Shown here one piece after another: positions 34,927 through 43,013 of a stretch of 64,000 nucleotides of DNA (position 1 is the stretch's first letter; each line of letters opens with the position of its first letter). The notes below the pieces were generated by a model. That model ran no database searches. It saw only the letters and a program-made list of their open reading frames with translations, and had not been told where the DNA came from. A program made the translations under genes and the position numbers. Source of the DNA: Vulcanimicrobiota bacterium (GTDB lineage Bacteria > Vulcanimicrobiota > Xenobia > Xenobiales > Xenobiaceae); NCBI GenBank assembly GCA_944322965.1, contig CALUQR010000002.1, positions 62,001 through 126,000 on the forward strand, read 5' to 3'.

Positions 34927-36420
34927 ATGTTTACAGGCTTTAGGCGTCTTAAGGACCTAGAGATTATTAAGCGCGAAGCTGCGGCTGATAATCCCCAGGC
35001 CTTGCGGCGCAGTCTGAAGTTGCGCGATCTCTTGGCTATTGGCTTAAGCGCCGTATTGGGCTCTGGGATCTTTGTCACCGTCGGTTTAGCGGCGGCCGGC
35101 AGCCGCGATTATCCGGCTGCCGGGCCGGCCTTAGTCGTCTCCTTTGGGATCGTCTCTCTGGCTTGCCTTTTGTGCGTCCTCTGTTATGCGGAGTTTGCCT
35201 CTTTCGTACCCTCCGCGGGTAGCGCCTATACCTACGCTTACGCCTCTTTGGGAGAGTTTTGGGCCTGGGTTATAGGTTGGGACTTAGTCTTAGAGTATAC
35301 GGTAGCCAATATTGCGGTGGCCATCTCCTGGTCGGGCTACTTCGCCTCGATCTGCAGCGGTTTAGGTTGGGATCTGCCCCCTTGGCTCTTACATAGCTAC
35401 TTTGGGGCCGACCCCCAGACTATCGCCAGCGCCCCCCTCTTTGGGGGCGTCCCCATCGTCTTCAACCTGCCCGCCGTAGCTATCGTACTCTTATTGGCTT
35501 TAGTCATTATGTGGGGTATTCGCCAATCGGCTACTCTCAATGACTGCCTAGTAATTATTAAGGTCCTCATCCTCTTGGGGGCTATTACGTTAGGAGCTCT
35601 ATATATAGACCCCCAAAATTGGGTCCCCTTCGCCCCCAACGGGTGGGTCGGCATCCAGGCGGGAGCGGCCATCGTCTTCTTCTCTTATATCGGTTTTGAC
35701 GCCATTACTACGGTGGCGGAGGAGACGGAAAATCCGCAGCGCGATCTGCCCTGGAGTATGATTCTCACCCTAGGGGTAGGGACGGCTTTCTACGTAGCGA
35801 CGGCGGCCGTCTTGACGGGGATGGTCCCTTACTCCCAGTTGGGGACGCCCGATCCTTTAGCGACCGCTTTTCAGTTGCTCAATCGTCCCGGCGTAGCGGC
35901 GATTATCGCAGTGGGAGCGGTTTTAGCCATTACCGCGGTGCTCTTAATCTTACAATTGGCGCAGCCGCGGATCTTTTTTGTGATGGCTCGCGACGGCTTA
36001 TTGCCCGCCTCTTGGGCCCGAGTCCACCCGCGTTACCGCACTCCGTACTGGACTATTATTGGTACTTCCCTCTTGGTGGCGCTGGGCGCCGGCTTCTTAG
36101 ACTTAAGTATCGTCATTGAAATGTGCAATATCGGCACTCTGTCGGCTTTTATCTTAGTCTGTATAGGCGTCATCGTGATGCGCCATAGGTACCCCCATTT
36201 AGAGCGCCCCTTCCGCACGCCCTGGGTCCCCTGGGTACCTTTGGGCGGTATCCTCTGCTGTCTCTACCTGATTGCGGGGATGCCCGCCTTAACTTGGGTC
36301 CGTTTTGCCGTCTGGTTAGTCATAGGGGCGACTATCTATTTTCTCTATGGCTACCGCCACAGCCACTACCAGAAACCTAAGCTAGAGGGCGGAGAAGTAA
36401 ACGTCAGTTCGGAGTCCTAA
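34927..36420 (+). CDS. APC-family amino acid permease, copy 3
   Basis: 497 aa with the same fold and conserved segments; TM1 reads GSGIFVTVGLAAAG, Ala to Val at one position. No long tail beyond residue 485. The start ATG at 34927 aligns with those of the paralogues. Its stop codon lies at the first base of a perfect terminator hairpin at 36420-36463. The tandem triplication suggests amplification with specialisation for different amino acids. Confidence 0.9.
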   Translation: MFTGFRRLKDLEIIKREAAADNPQALRRSLKLRDLLAIGLSAVLGSGIFVTVGLAAAGSRDYPAAGPALVVSFGIVSLACLLCVLCYAEFASFVPSAGSAYTYAYASLGEFWAWVIGWDLVLEYTVANIAVAISWSGYFASICSGLGWDLPPWLLHSYFGADPQTIASAPLFGGVPIVFNLPAVAIVLLLALVIMWGIRQSATLNDCLVIIKVLILLGAITLGALYIDPQNWVPFAPNGWVGIQAGAAIVFFSYIGFDAITTVAEETENPQRDLPWSMILTLGVGTAFYVATAAVLTGMVPYSQLGTPDPLATAFQLLNRPGVAAIIAVGAVLAITAVLLILQLAQPRIFFVMARDGLLPASWARVHPRYRTPYWTIIGTSLLVALGAGFLDLSIVIEMCNIGTLSAFILVCIGVIVMRHRYPHLERPFRTPWVPWVPLGGILCCLYLIAGMPALTWVRFAVWLVIGATIYFLYGYRHSHYQKPKLEGGEVNVSSES

Positions 36421-36463
36421 GCTATTAAAAAGCTCCCCTCTAAGGGGGAGCTTTTTAATAGCT
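36420..36463. terminator. Bidirectional terminator, 19-bp hairpin
   Basis: Arms 36420-36438 and 36445-36463 are exact complements. The 3' arm contains CTTTTT and the 5' arm AAAAAG, so it can serve both convergent genes. Confidence 0.85.
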
Positions 36464-36469
36464 GAGCGG

Positions 36470-38044
36470 CTAGATAAATTTATCTAGGGGCGGCTCGGGT
36501 TGTTCTTCACCTAAACAGCCTTCCCATTTAGCGACGACGGCCGAAGCTAAACAGTTGCCCATGACGTTGGTGGCGGTACGGCACATATCCATGATCTGGT
36601 CGACCCCGATAATAGCCATGATGGGCCACTCTGGCAGGTTGAAGCTGGCCGCCGAGCCTAAGAGGATGACCAAGGTAGCGCGGGGGACGCCGGCCACCCC
36701 TTTAGAGGTAATGAGCAGCGTCATGAGGATGGCGATCTGGGTCTCCCAGGAGAGCTGGATTCCCGCCGCTTGGGCTACGAAGATGGAGGCCAAAGAGAGG
36801 TAGAGGGTACTGCCATCTAAGTTGAAGCTATAACCCATGGGCATGACGAAGGCCACCACGTGGCGGGGTACGCCAAAGCGCTCCATCTTCTCCATGGCCA
36901 GAGGCAGGGCCGCTTCGGAGGAGGCGGTAGCGAAGGCCAAAGTAATCGGTTCGGCCGTACGCTTAAAGAAGCGGATGGGGTTGATGCGGCAGATCAACAT
37001 GGCCGGCACTAAGACCACTAAGATAAAGATGAAGATCGTTATATAGAAGGTACCGACTAGGTAGGCTAGATTATATAAGATATCTAGCCCCATATCGGCC
37101 ACCGTGCTGGCGATGGCGCCTCCCACGCCGAAGGGGGCTACGTACATCACTAGGTTAGTAAATTTAAACATCGTCTCCGCTAGACTCTCGACGACGGTCA
37201 GCATCGGTTGGCGATGTTTGAGGGGCAGTTGGGCGACGGCGATGCCGAAGAGGCAGGCGAAGACTACGACTTGTAAGACTTCATTGTCGGCTACCGATTT
37301 GGCGATATTCTCGGGGAAGGCGTGGAGGATAATATCGCTCGTAGTCTGAGGTTTGGCCGCCTGGATAGTCTGGGTGATCTTAGTGGGGGGGCGGATACCG
37401 TCGCCAGCCTGGGTGATATTGATACTGACCAGACCTAAGATCAAGGCTAAGGTGGTGACGATCTCAAAGTAGATTATAGCCTTTAAACCCATGCGTCCCA
37501 CTTCTTTTAAGTTGGAGTGGGAGGCGATGCCTACTACTAAGGTGGCAAATAAGAGGGGGGCGACGATACATTTAACCAGCTTGAGGAAGATCTTAGAGAA
37601 GAGCTGGAGTTTGAGGCCCGTCTCCGGGAAAGAGTACCCCACTTCGATACCTACGACCATGGCGATCACGATCCAGGTAGTGAGGTCTTGGCGCTTCCAA
37701 CCGATGAAGAAGAGGGCCAAACAGCCTAACCAGCGGCAGATAGAACCCCAGAGGGTGACATTAGCCGCCCCCATTATGGGGTCTAAAACGGCGTGGCCGA
37801 GGCCGAAGATGGAAGCTAAAAGGGCCAGCAGAGCCACGGCTCCCATGGCGATCTTAGAAGCCTTGTCCCAAGGTTTCTTCTTTTTGGTAGGGACGGGGGG
37901 AAGCGCATGGGCCTGCTCTGCAGCGGGCGATTCCTTCTCCTCGGGAGGGGAGGGGGGAGTTTCAGGGGCCGGGGTCTTCTCGGGGGATAGATCGCTAGCG
38001 GCCGGAGTCTGCTCCTGTGGAGCTGGAGGGTTATTTTTCTCCAT
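36470..38044 (-). CDS. Dicarboxylate/amino acid:cation symporter (DAACS family) with disordered N-terminus
   Basis: Na+- or H+-coupled uptake of glutamate, aspartate or C4-dicarboxylates. 524 aa. The first ~60 residues are a Pro/Glu/Ala-rich hydrophilic extension ending in a basic KKKK patch, absent from typical GltP/DctA. The transporter core follows with the family motifs TASSEAALP (HP1), NLDGSTLY (TM7), GVAGVPRA (HP2) and DMCRTATNV (TM8). The Arg in DMCRTATN favours acidic amino acids or dicarboxylates. It is convergent with the permease cluster. Confidence 0.92.
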   Translation of the reverse strand: MEKNNPPAPQEQTPAASDLSPEKTPAPETPPSPPEEKESPAAEQAHALPPVPTKKKKPWDKASKIAMGAVALLALLASIFGLGHAVLDPIMGAANVTLWGSICRWLGCLALFFIGWKRQDLTTWIVIAMVVGIEVGYSFPETGLKLQLFSKIFLKLVKCIVAPLLFATLVVGIASHSNLKEVGRMGLKAIIYFEIVTTLALILGLVSINITQAGDGIRPPTKITQTIQAAKPQTTSDIILHAFPENIAKSVADNEVLQVVVFACLFGIAVAQLPLKHRQPMLTVVESLAETMFKFTNLVMYVAPFGVGGAIASTVADMGLDILYNLAYLVGTFYITIFIFILVVLVPAMLICRINPIRFFKRTAEPITLAFATASSEAALPLAMEKMERFGVPRHVVAFVMPMGYSFNLDGSTLYLSLASIFVAQAAGIQLSWETQIAILMTLLITSKGVAGVPRATLVILLGSAASFNLPEWPIMAIIGVDQIMDMCRTATNVMGNCLASAVVAKWEGCLGEEQPEPPLDKFI

Positions 38045-38204
38045 CTAAGAGGGCCCTTTCTAAATAGAATCGGAGCGGGCACATTCTTTGTCGTCTCTTC
38101 GAATCGTCGCTCTCTAGGGGGAGAGAGAAAATTCGAATCTCCACATTTAAACCCCTTCATTATCTATAAACTTCGCAGTCATTTATCTAGACTTAAGTCT
38201 AAAT

Positions 38205-39152
38205 TTATAGGCGGCAACGAATGAGCTTTTTGTGGAGCGACCAGGCCCTGTGGAGCGGGTGAGCGGCGAAATCGGGGGAGGTAGTCTGGGCCGTTATTTC
38301 GCGCATTTCCAATTGGGGTTTAGCTTCTAATTCTAGCTGAAAGTTACGTTTATTAGTACTAAAGTAGAGCGTTCCGCCGGGCTCTAAAAGTTGCCAGCAA
38401 CCCTCTAAGAGGCGGCGATGATCGCGCTGCACCTCAAAGAGATCGCGGGTAGACTTAGAGTTGCTGAAGGTGGGAGGATCGCAGACTATAAGTTGATAGC
38501 GCTCCCCGCGTTGGAGGGCCCAGTCCAGCCAATCGAGGGTATCGGCCTCAATGAGAGTCTGTCTTTCCGTATGCAGATCGTTTAAGGCTAAGTTCTCTTC
38601 ACACCAATCTAAATAGCGGCGCGAGAGATCGACGGAGGTCGTGCTCTTAGCCCCAGCGGCCGCCGCGTAGACGGTAAAGCTGCCCGTATAACAGAAGAGA
38701 TTTAAAAAAGAGCGCCCCTCCACCTCTTGAGCTACCCTCTGGCGCAGCAGGCGGTGATCTAAAAAGAGGCCCGTATCGTGGTAGGCCCCCAGATCGACCT
38801 TAAAGGTCAATCCCCCCTCTTGCACCGTGAGCGGGTGGGAGCGGCCCTTCTGCTGGCGGTACTGCCCCCCGGGACGGCGCTCTTTGAGGAAGAGCTTCTC
38901 AGGAGAGGAGAGCTCTAAACCCTCTAATAATTCGCTCTGGACCTCTCGGGAGAAGGACTCTATCTCTTGGGGGGTGACGTCGCGCGTGCGCTTAGAGAGC
39001 CAAGCTACTACGTAGCCCTCATAGTAGTCGACTATCAGGGGATACTCGGGGATGTCGTGGTGATAGATCCTAAAGGAACCTATACCCTGACGGCGGGCCC
39101 ACTTGGCGAAGTGCTTATAGCGCTTGCGCAGACGATTAGCTAAGACTCCCAT
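38205..39152 (-). CDS. RlmK-like 23S rRNA methyltransferase (free-standing)
   Basis: Class I SAM-dependent methyltransferase matching the C-terminal half of E. coli RlmKL (m7G2069 of 23S rRNA). 315 aa: NRLRKRYKHFAKWARRQGI at the start, DIPEYPLIVDYYEGYVV, the LDTGLFLDHR-like YHDTGLFLDHR, SAM motif LNLFCYTGSFTVYAA, and catalytic-site DPPTFSNSK. The RlmL half and the THUMP domain are not present here. It lies 3 bp downstream of the EAL-domain gene on the same strand. rRNA position inferred from family only. Confidence 0.88.
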   Translation of the reverse strand: MGVLANRLRKRYKHFAKWARRQGIGSFRIYHHDIPEYPLIVDYYEGYVVAWLSKRTRDVTPQEIESFSREVQSELLEGLELSSPEKLFLKERRPGGQYRQQKGRSHPLTVQEGGLTFKVDLGAYHDTGLFLDHRLLRQRVAQEVEGRSFLNLFCYTGSFTVYAAAAGAKSTTSVDLSRRYLDWCEENLALNDLHTERQTLIEADTLDWLDWALQRGERYQLIVCDPPTFSNSKSTRDLFEVQRDHRRLLEGCWQLLEPGGTLYFSTNKRNFQLELEAKPQLEMREITAQTTSPDFAAHPLHRAWSLHKKLIRCRL

Positions 39153-39155
39153 AAT

Positions 39156-41234
39156 CTATTCGAGGCGGTAGCCATTCTCAGCCATAATCTCTAAGCCGTT
39201 GACGGTCAGAGGCTCGCCGAAATGGAAGCCCTCCTGATAGATCAAGTCTTTCTCTAAGAGCGACTTCGAGAGCTCTTCCGTATCGACGCCGCTAGCAAAG
39301 CAAGGGTACCCTAAGTACTTAGCGATTCCCAAAGTAGCTACGCTGTAGCGGTGCAACTTCTGGGCGGACCAACCGCGGTCGCGGCAGCGGGCTAAACACT
39401 CCGTCTTGAGGCCGGCTAAGGGGAGATCGAGGAGCTCGTCTAAGGGCAGAGAGCCGCTACCGAAGCGGTCCACTACTACGCCCACCTTGGCTTGGGCCAA
39501 GCGCTCTAAGATGGTCTGGCTCTGAGTAATGTCGGCCGCCAAGACCTCTTCATCTACCTCTAGGCGGATGCGGGCGGGGTCGAAGGCCAGATCCTGACAG
39601 CTCAAGAGGATATTATCTAAGAGCTCCGGATCCTGGAATTGGCGCAGACTCAAATTAAAGTTGATGGTAAAGTTCATAGGTAGGGGAGAGATCTTAGTCG
39701 CTCGCTCTACCTTCTCCAGAGCTAACTTGAAGAGTTCGTAACCTATGGGGAGGATCAACTGCTCGCGGTCGCAGAGATCTAAAAAGTCTTGGGGCAAGAG
39801 GAGTTGGCCATGGGGATGGCGCCAACGCAATAAGACCTCTAAACCGACGATCTGGCGCGCTTGGGCGTCTACTAAGGGTAAGAAGCGGGGTTGGAACTGC
39901 TTGCCCGCTACCGCATCGTAGAGCTCTTGCTCCATAGTCAGCCGGGCTTGGGCCACCTTCTGGTGCTTCTCATTGCTCATGCGGGCTAAATTGGGACCCA
40001 GTTGACTGGCCTCTTGGGCCGCCCGGTAAGCGTCGCGCAAGAGACTCTCGGGGGACTCATACTCGTCGCAGGAGACGGCGACCCCAATACTAGTGCGCAG
40101 AGCGATCTGCCGTTCGCCCAGGCGCAGGGGGGCCGCTAGCGATTTGCCCACTCGCTCCGCTACGCGCAGAGCGTCGCTCACTTCGCGAATATCGTCTAAG
40201 AGCAAAGCGAAGCGATTGAGTTCGACCCTGGAAATGAGATCGGAGGCTCGGGAGGAGAGTTGGAGGCGCCTACTGATAGTGGCCCAGATCTTAGCTTGCT
40301 CCGCTTCGCTATACTCTTGGGCCCAGGCGGCCGTATCTTCGATAGTGACATTTAAGAGGGCGAAGAGGAACTTACTATTGCGGATGGAGCGCACCATAGA
40401 GCGCTCTAAAATATCGTAAAAGATATGGCGTCCGGGCAGGCCCGTCGCATTGTCGTAAGAGAGGGAGCTAGAGATGTCGCTAATATTGCCTATGAGCCGC
40501 TCCGCCTGCCCTTTATCGTTGCGCAAGGCTAAGCCCCGCACTAAGACCCAGCGGTGGGTGCCATCCTGGTGCATCACCCTATGTTGCAACTCCAACTGGG
40601 GGATCTGGCCCGCTAAGTAGGCGTTGAGCTCCTCGTAGTTGGCGGCGTAATCTTCCGGATGGATGGCGTCCAGCCAATTTTGGATGCGGGGCTGGGTCTC
40701 CTTATCTTCTATATCGAGCAATTCGTAAAAGCGGGGCGAGGCGCTGAAGGTATTATTCTTAATATTCCAATCGAAGACTCCGCCATTAATAGAGGACATG
40801 GCTAGACTGAGCCGCTCCTCCCGCCCTTGGAGGCCGCGGTAGGCGCGATTGAGCTCCACGCACAACTTCACCTTAGCCAGAGTCTCCGACTCGCCGCAAG
40901 GTTTCTTGATGTAGTAATTGACGCCCGCCCGCCAGGCGTTGAGGCGCTCGCTCTCCTCTTCTAGCGAGGTAATGACGATAATGGGCAATTCCGCCAGGTT
41001 GTGGCGATTGCGGATCTCGTCTATAAACTCGCGGCCGCTCAACTCTTGGTTGTTGAGCATCATCTCCAAGATGACGACGCGGAAGGGAAACTCTTCGATC
41101 AACTTCAGAGCTTCTAAGTAAGAGGAGGCGCTAGTCGTCTCGTAGCCCCCGCCCTCCAGATAGTGACATAAGAGCATGCGACTAACGCCCTGATCTTCCA
41201 CTACTAGGACTCGATCTACGTTACTTTCCGCCAT
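39156..41234 (-). CDS. Degenerate REC-PAS-GGDEF-EAL signalling protein
   Basis: 692 aa. Receiver domain (about 1-125): the phospho-acceptor Asp is Glu57 (VVILEMML), with the E13-D14 pocket and Lys110 kept. PAS domain (about 140-255) with RWVLVRG. GGDEF-like domain (about 260-420): the GG(D/E)EF site reads RVELNRF, so no cyclase activity is expected. EAL-like domain (about 430-690): EVLLR keeps the first Glu (466), but DDFG is DRFG (589-592), AEGVE is ASGVD and LKID is LKTE, so phosphodiesterase activity is doubtful. It may be a c-di-GMP sensor or a scaffold. GAGGAGGAG precedes the ATG. Upstream and divergent is the candidate ncRNA. Confidence 0.88.
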   Translation of the reverse strand: MAESNVDRVLVVEDQGVSRMLLCHYLEGGGYETTSASSYLEALKLIEEFPFRVVILEMMLNNQELSGREFIDEIRNRHNLAELPIIVITSLEEESERLNAWRAGVNYYIKKPCGESETLAKVKLCVELNRAYRGLQGREERLSLAMSSINGGVFDWNIKNNTFSASPRFYELLDIEDKETQPRIQNWLDAIHPEDYAANYEELNAYLAGQIPQLELQHRVMHQDGTHRWVLVRGLALRNDKGQAERLIGNISDISSSLSYDNATGLPGRHIFYDILERSMVRSIRNSKFLFALLNVTIEDTAAWAQEYSEAEQAKIWATISRRLQLSSRASDLISRVELNRFALLLDDIREVSDALRVAERVGKSLAAPLRLGERQIALRTSIGVAVSCDEYESPESLLRDAYRAAQEASQLGPNLARMSNEKHQKVAQARLTMEQELYDAVAGKQFQPRFLPLVDAQARQIVGLEVLLRWRHPHGQLLLPQDFLDLCDREQLILPIGYELFKLALEKVERATKISPLPMNFTINFNLSLRQFQDPELLDNILLSCQDLAFDPARIRLEVDEEVLAADITQSQTILERLAQAKVGVVVDRFGSGSLPLDELLDLPLAGLKTECLARCRDRGWSAQKLHRYSVATLGIAKYLGYPCFASGVDTEELSKSLLEKDLIYQEGFHFGEPLTVNGLEIMAENGYRLE

Positions 41235-41387
41235 CTTCTCCTCCTCGAGTTGAGAACTCTCAACCTTACCAGCGCTCCCTCCGGGCTCTTCCCATATTTA
41301 TTGACGCCTCTCTCTTTTTCCTGGCGCCTCCCTTCTAGGAAAAAATTTACAATCAAAGCTAAAAGGCTGGCCTAAGTGGCTTAAGTT

Positions 41388-41396
41388 TGTTATAAT
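41388..41396 (+). promoter_or_regulatory. Extended -10 promoter of the candidate ncRNA
   Basis: TGTTATAAT: a perfect -10 hexamer with the TGn extension. No clear -35. Predicted start is near 41401-41404. Confidence 0.7.
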
Positions 41397-41400
41397 CATC

Positions 41401-41573
41401 GGGCAGAGGAACGCACGGGCGAACAAACAAGGCCAACTTGGCAGTTTGTTCAGGGGATGATGACCTCTGGCGGCTGCCCATCGACACGAGGGCGAATGTG
41501 TCGACCCCGCGACCTCTGCGCAACACTAAAGAAGAGCCCCCGACTTTGTCTCGAGAGTCGGGGGCTCTTGTTA
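41401..41573 (+). ncRNA. Candidate structured non-coding RNA, family unknown
   Basis: The 390 bp between convergent/divergent genes hold no credible reading frame. They do hold an extended -10 promoter, about 125 nt of pairable sequence and a terminator. Stems seen by eye: GCAGAGG (41403-41409) with CCTCTGC (41513-41519); GAACAAAC (41421-41428) with GTTTGTTC (41444-41451); TCGACAC (41481-41487) with GTGTCGA (41498-41504); GGGG (41453-41456) with CCCC (41505-41508). A second ACCTCTGG at 41463-41470 and CTGCCC at 41474-41479 can also pair with the 5' GGGCAGAGG, giving alternative folds. It does not match 6S, SRP, tmRNA, RNase P or a riboswitch class as I know them. No gene follows on the same strand before 43014. 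Confidence 0.6.
41532..41573 (+). terminator. Rho-independent terminator of the candidate ncRNA
   Basis: A perfect 14-bp hairpin (arms 41532-41545 and 41556-41569, 10-nt loop) ends in CTCTTGTTA. The U-tract is short. Confidence 0.75.
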
Positions 41574-41624
41574 TGGACTCCTATAAGGACTTCTAAAAGG
41601 CGGGGTTTAGTCTCCTGGCCTCCC

Positions 41625-42206
41625 TTATTTTGTGCAGATATAGAAGAAGGCTGGGGGGAGATTATTCCAAATGAGCGGCGCCCGGTAGACGTGGCGGAAA
41701 CACTCTTTCAACTTGCGGGCGAAGCGCCGGGCGCCCGGAAGGAGGAGGCCTGAGAGATAGGCGACCGTAGCGAACCGGCCCCCCGGAGCTAGAGATTTAC
41801 AAGCCGGGGCGAGGAGTTGGCTTTGGAGCTGGTCGTCAAAAGCCGACCAGGGGAGGGTGCTAATAATAGTATCCACCTGCTTTAAGTTGCGCTCTTGGAG
41901 CAACTGGGGCAGGTTGGCCGCCGATTCGCAGCAGACGTCTATCTGGGGCAGCTGCGATTGCAGGGTCTGGGCTAAATGGGGATTGAGCTCAATAGCTAGA
42001 AAACGGGAGTCGGGAGCTTTGGCTTTCACTATCTCTTTAGTAAAGGAACCCGTACCGGCGCCAAACTCGACGATAACTTGGGCCTGCGAGACTTGGGCGC
42101 CTTGGAGCATGGCCTGCACCAAGCCTTCCGAAGTGGGAACGAGCGCCCCGATCTGGGTAGGGTGGCGGAGAAATTCGCGCCAGAAGAGTAGCGTACTTTG
42201 GTCCAT
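41625..42206 (-). CDS. Phospholipid N-methyltransferase-like SAM methyltransferase (COG3963), copy 1
   Basis: 193 aa. Begins with the family's amphipathic segment FWREFLRHPTQIGALVPTS, followed by SAM motif I VIVEFGAGTGSFTKEI and acidic motif II AIELNP. STLPWSAF lies at the motif IV position and IWNNLPPAF at the C-terminus. Relatives methylate phosphatidylethanolamine or are KsgA-like in fold; the substrate here is inferred. No ribosome site precedes the ATG. Its tandem paralogue lies 61 bp upstream. Confidence 0.8.
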   Translation of the reverse strand: MDQSTLLFWREFLRHPTQIGALVPTSEGLVQAMLQGAQVSQAQVIVEFGAGTGSFTKEIVKAKAPDSRFLAIELNPHLAQTLQSQLPQIDVCCESAANLPQLLQERNLKQVDTIISTLPWSAFDDQLQSQLLAPACKSLAPGGRFATVAYLSGLLLPGARRFARKLKECFRHVYRAPLIWNNLPPAFFYICTK

Positions 42207-42267
42207 AACGGAGGGGGAAATTTTAATAGCCTTTAATTTTTCCTCCCCTGAGCCTCAATTTTCAGGG

Positions 42268-42876
42268 TTATTTGGTACAGACGTAGACGAAGGCCGGGGG
42301 CAGATTATTCCAGATGATGCGCGACTTGCGGACCTCTTTAAAAACTCGTCCTATCTTGTGGGCGAAGTGGCGGCCGCTGGGCAAGAGGAGGCCCTGCAAG
42401 TAGGCGAAGGTGACGAAGCGCCCTCCTGTTACTAGAGAGTCGACCGCCGGTTGGAGCAGTTCGTCTTGGAGCTTATCGGGGAAGGCCGCCCAGGGGAGGC
42501 CGCTGACTATAGCCTGGACCTTCGTCAGTTGGCGCTCGCGCAAAAGTTGGGGCAAGTCCGCGGCCGATTGGCAACAGAGATCGACTTGAGGGAGCTCTTG
42601 GCGTAAGATCTCTACTAAGGTGGGGTTCTGTTCAATAGAGAAAAAGTGGGAGTTGGCGGAGCGGCAGCGCTCAATCTCCTTAGTCATCACCCCCGTGCCC
42701 GCCCCAAACTCTACGATGACCTCCGCCTCCCGGACCTTAGCTTGCTCTACCATCTCTCTAGCTAGAGCCTGGGAGCTGGGGGCGACGGCCCCTATCTGGG
42801 TGGGGCGCCGTAGAAATTCGCATAAAAAAGTGAGAGCTCGACTCATGCGGCTTAGAATTTTCACTCTCCATTTCAC
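42268..42876 (-). CDS. Phospholipid N-methyltransferase-like SAM methyltransferase (COG3963), copy 2
   Basis: 202 aa, about half identical to copy 1 by eye: FLRRPTQIGAVAPSS, VIVEFGAGTGVMTKEI, SIEQNP, SGLPWAAF and IWNNLPPAFVYVCTK. I use the ATG at 42876, which has AGGAAG upstream; an internal ATG at 42846 lacks a ribosome site. Tandem duplicates might carry out successive methylations, as Pmt enzymes do, but this is inference. Confidence 0.8.
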   Translation of the reverse strand: MKWRVKILSRMSRALTFLCEFLRRPTQIGAVAPSSQALAREMVEQAKVREAEVIVEFGAGTGVMTKEIERCRSANSHFFSIEQNPTLVEILRQELPQVDLCCQSAADLPQLLRERQLTKVQAIVSGLPWAAFPDKLQDELLQPAVDSLVTGGRFVTFAYLQGLLLPSGRHFAHKIGRVFKEVRKSRIIWNNLPPAFVYVCTK

Positions 42877-43013
42877 TTCCTGCTCTCTAGGAGGGGGAAG
42901 GGCAAAAGTTAAAATTTAGTGACAAATAACGCAGGCTAGGCAGGGCTCTTGGCGAAAGGCCAAAGACCAAGCGTCAGCTTACTTTTTAGAAAAGGAAATG
43001 GACGGAAGAGAGA

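Noticed and set aside
37491-38048. 185-codon plus-strand frame opposite the DAACS symporter
   Set aside because: Antisense shadow of a well-supported transporter gene.
41401-41525. c-di-GMP-I or fluoride riboswitch in the candidate ncRNA
   Set aside because: Short similarities (ACGCAC, TGATGAC) occur, but the other conserved parts of these riboswitches are missing and no gene follows on the same strand.
41457-41753. 98-codon plus-strand frame across the gap after 41400
   Set aside because: It runs through the ncRNA stems, the terminator and the antisense of a methyltransferase gene; it has no ribosome site and its residue composition is not protein-like.
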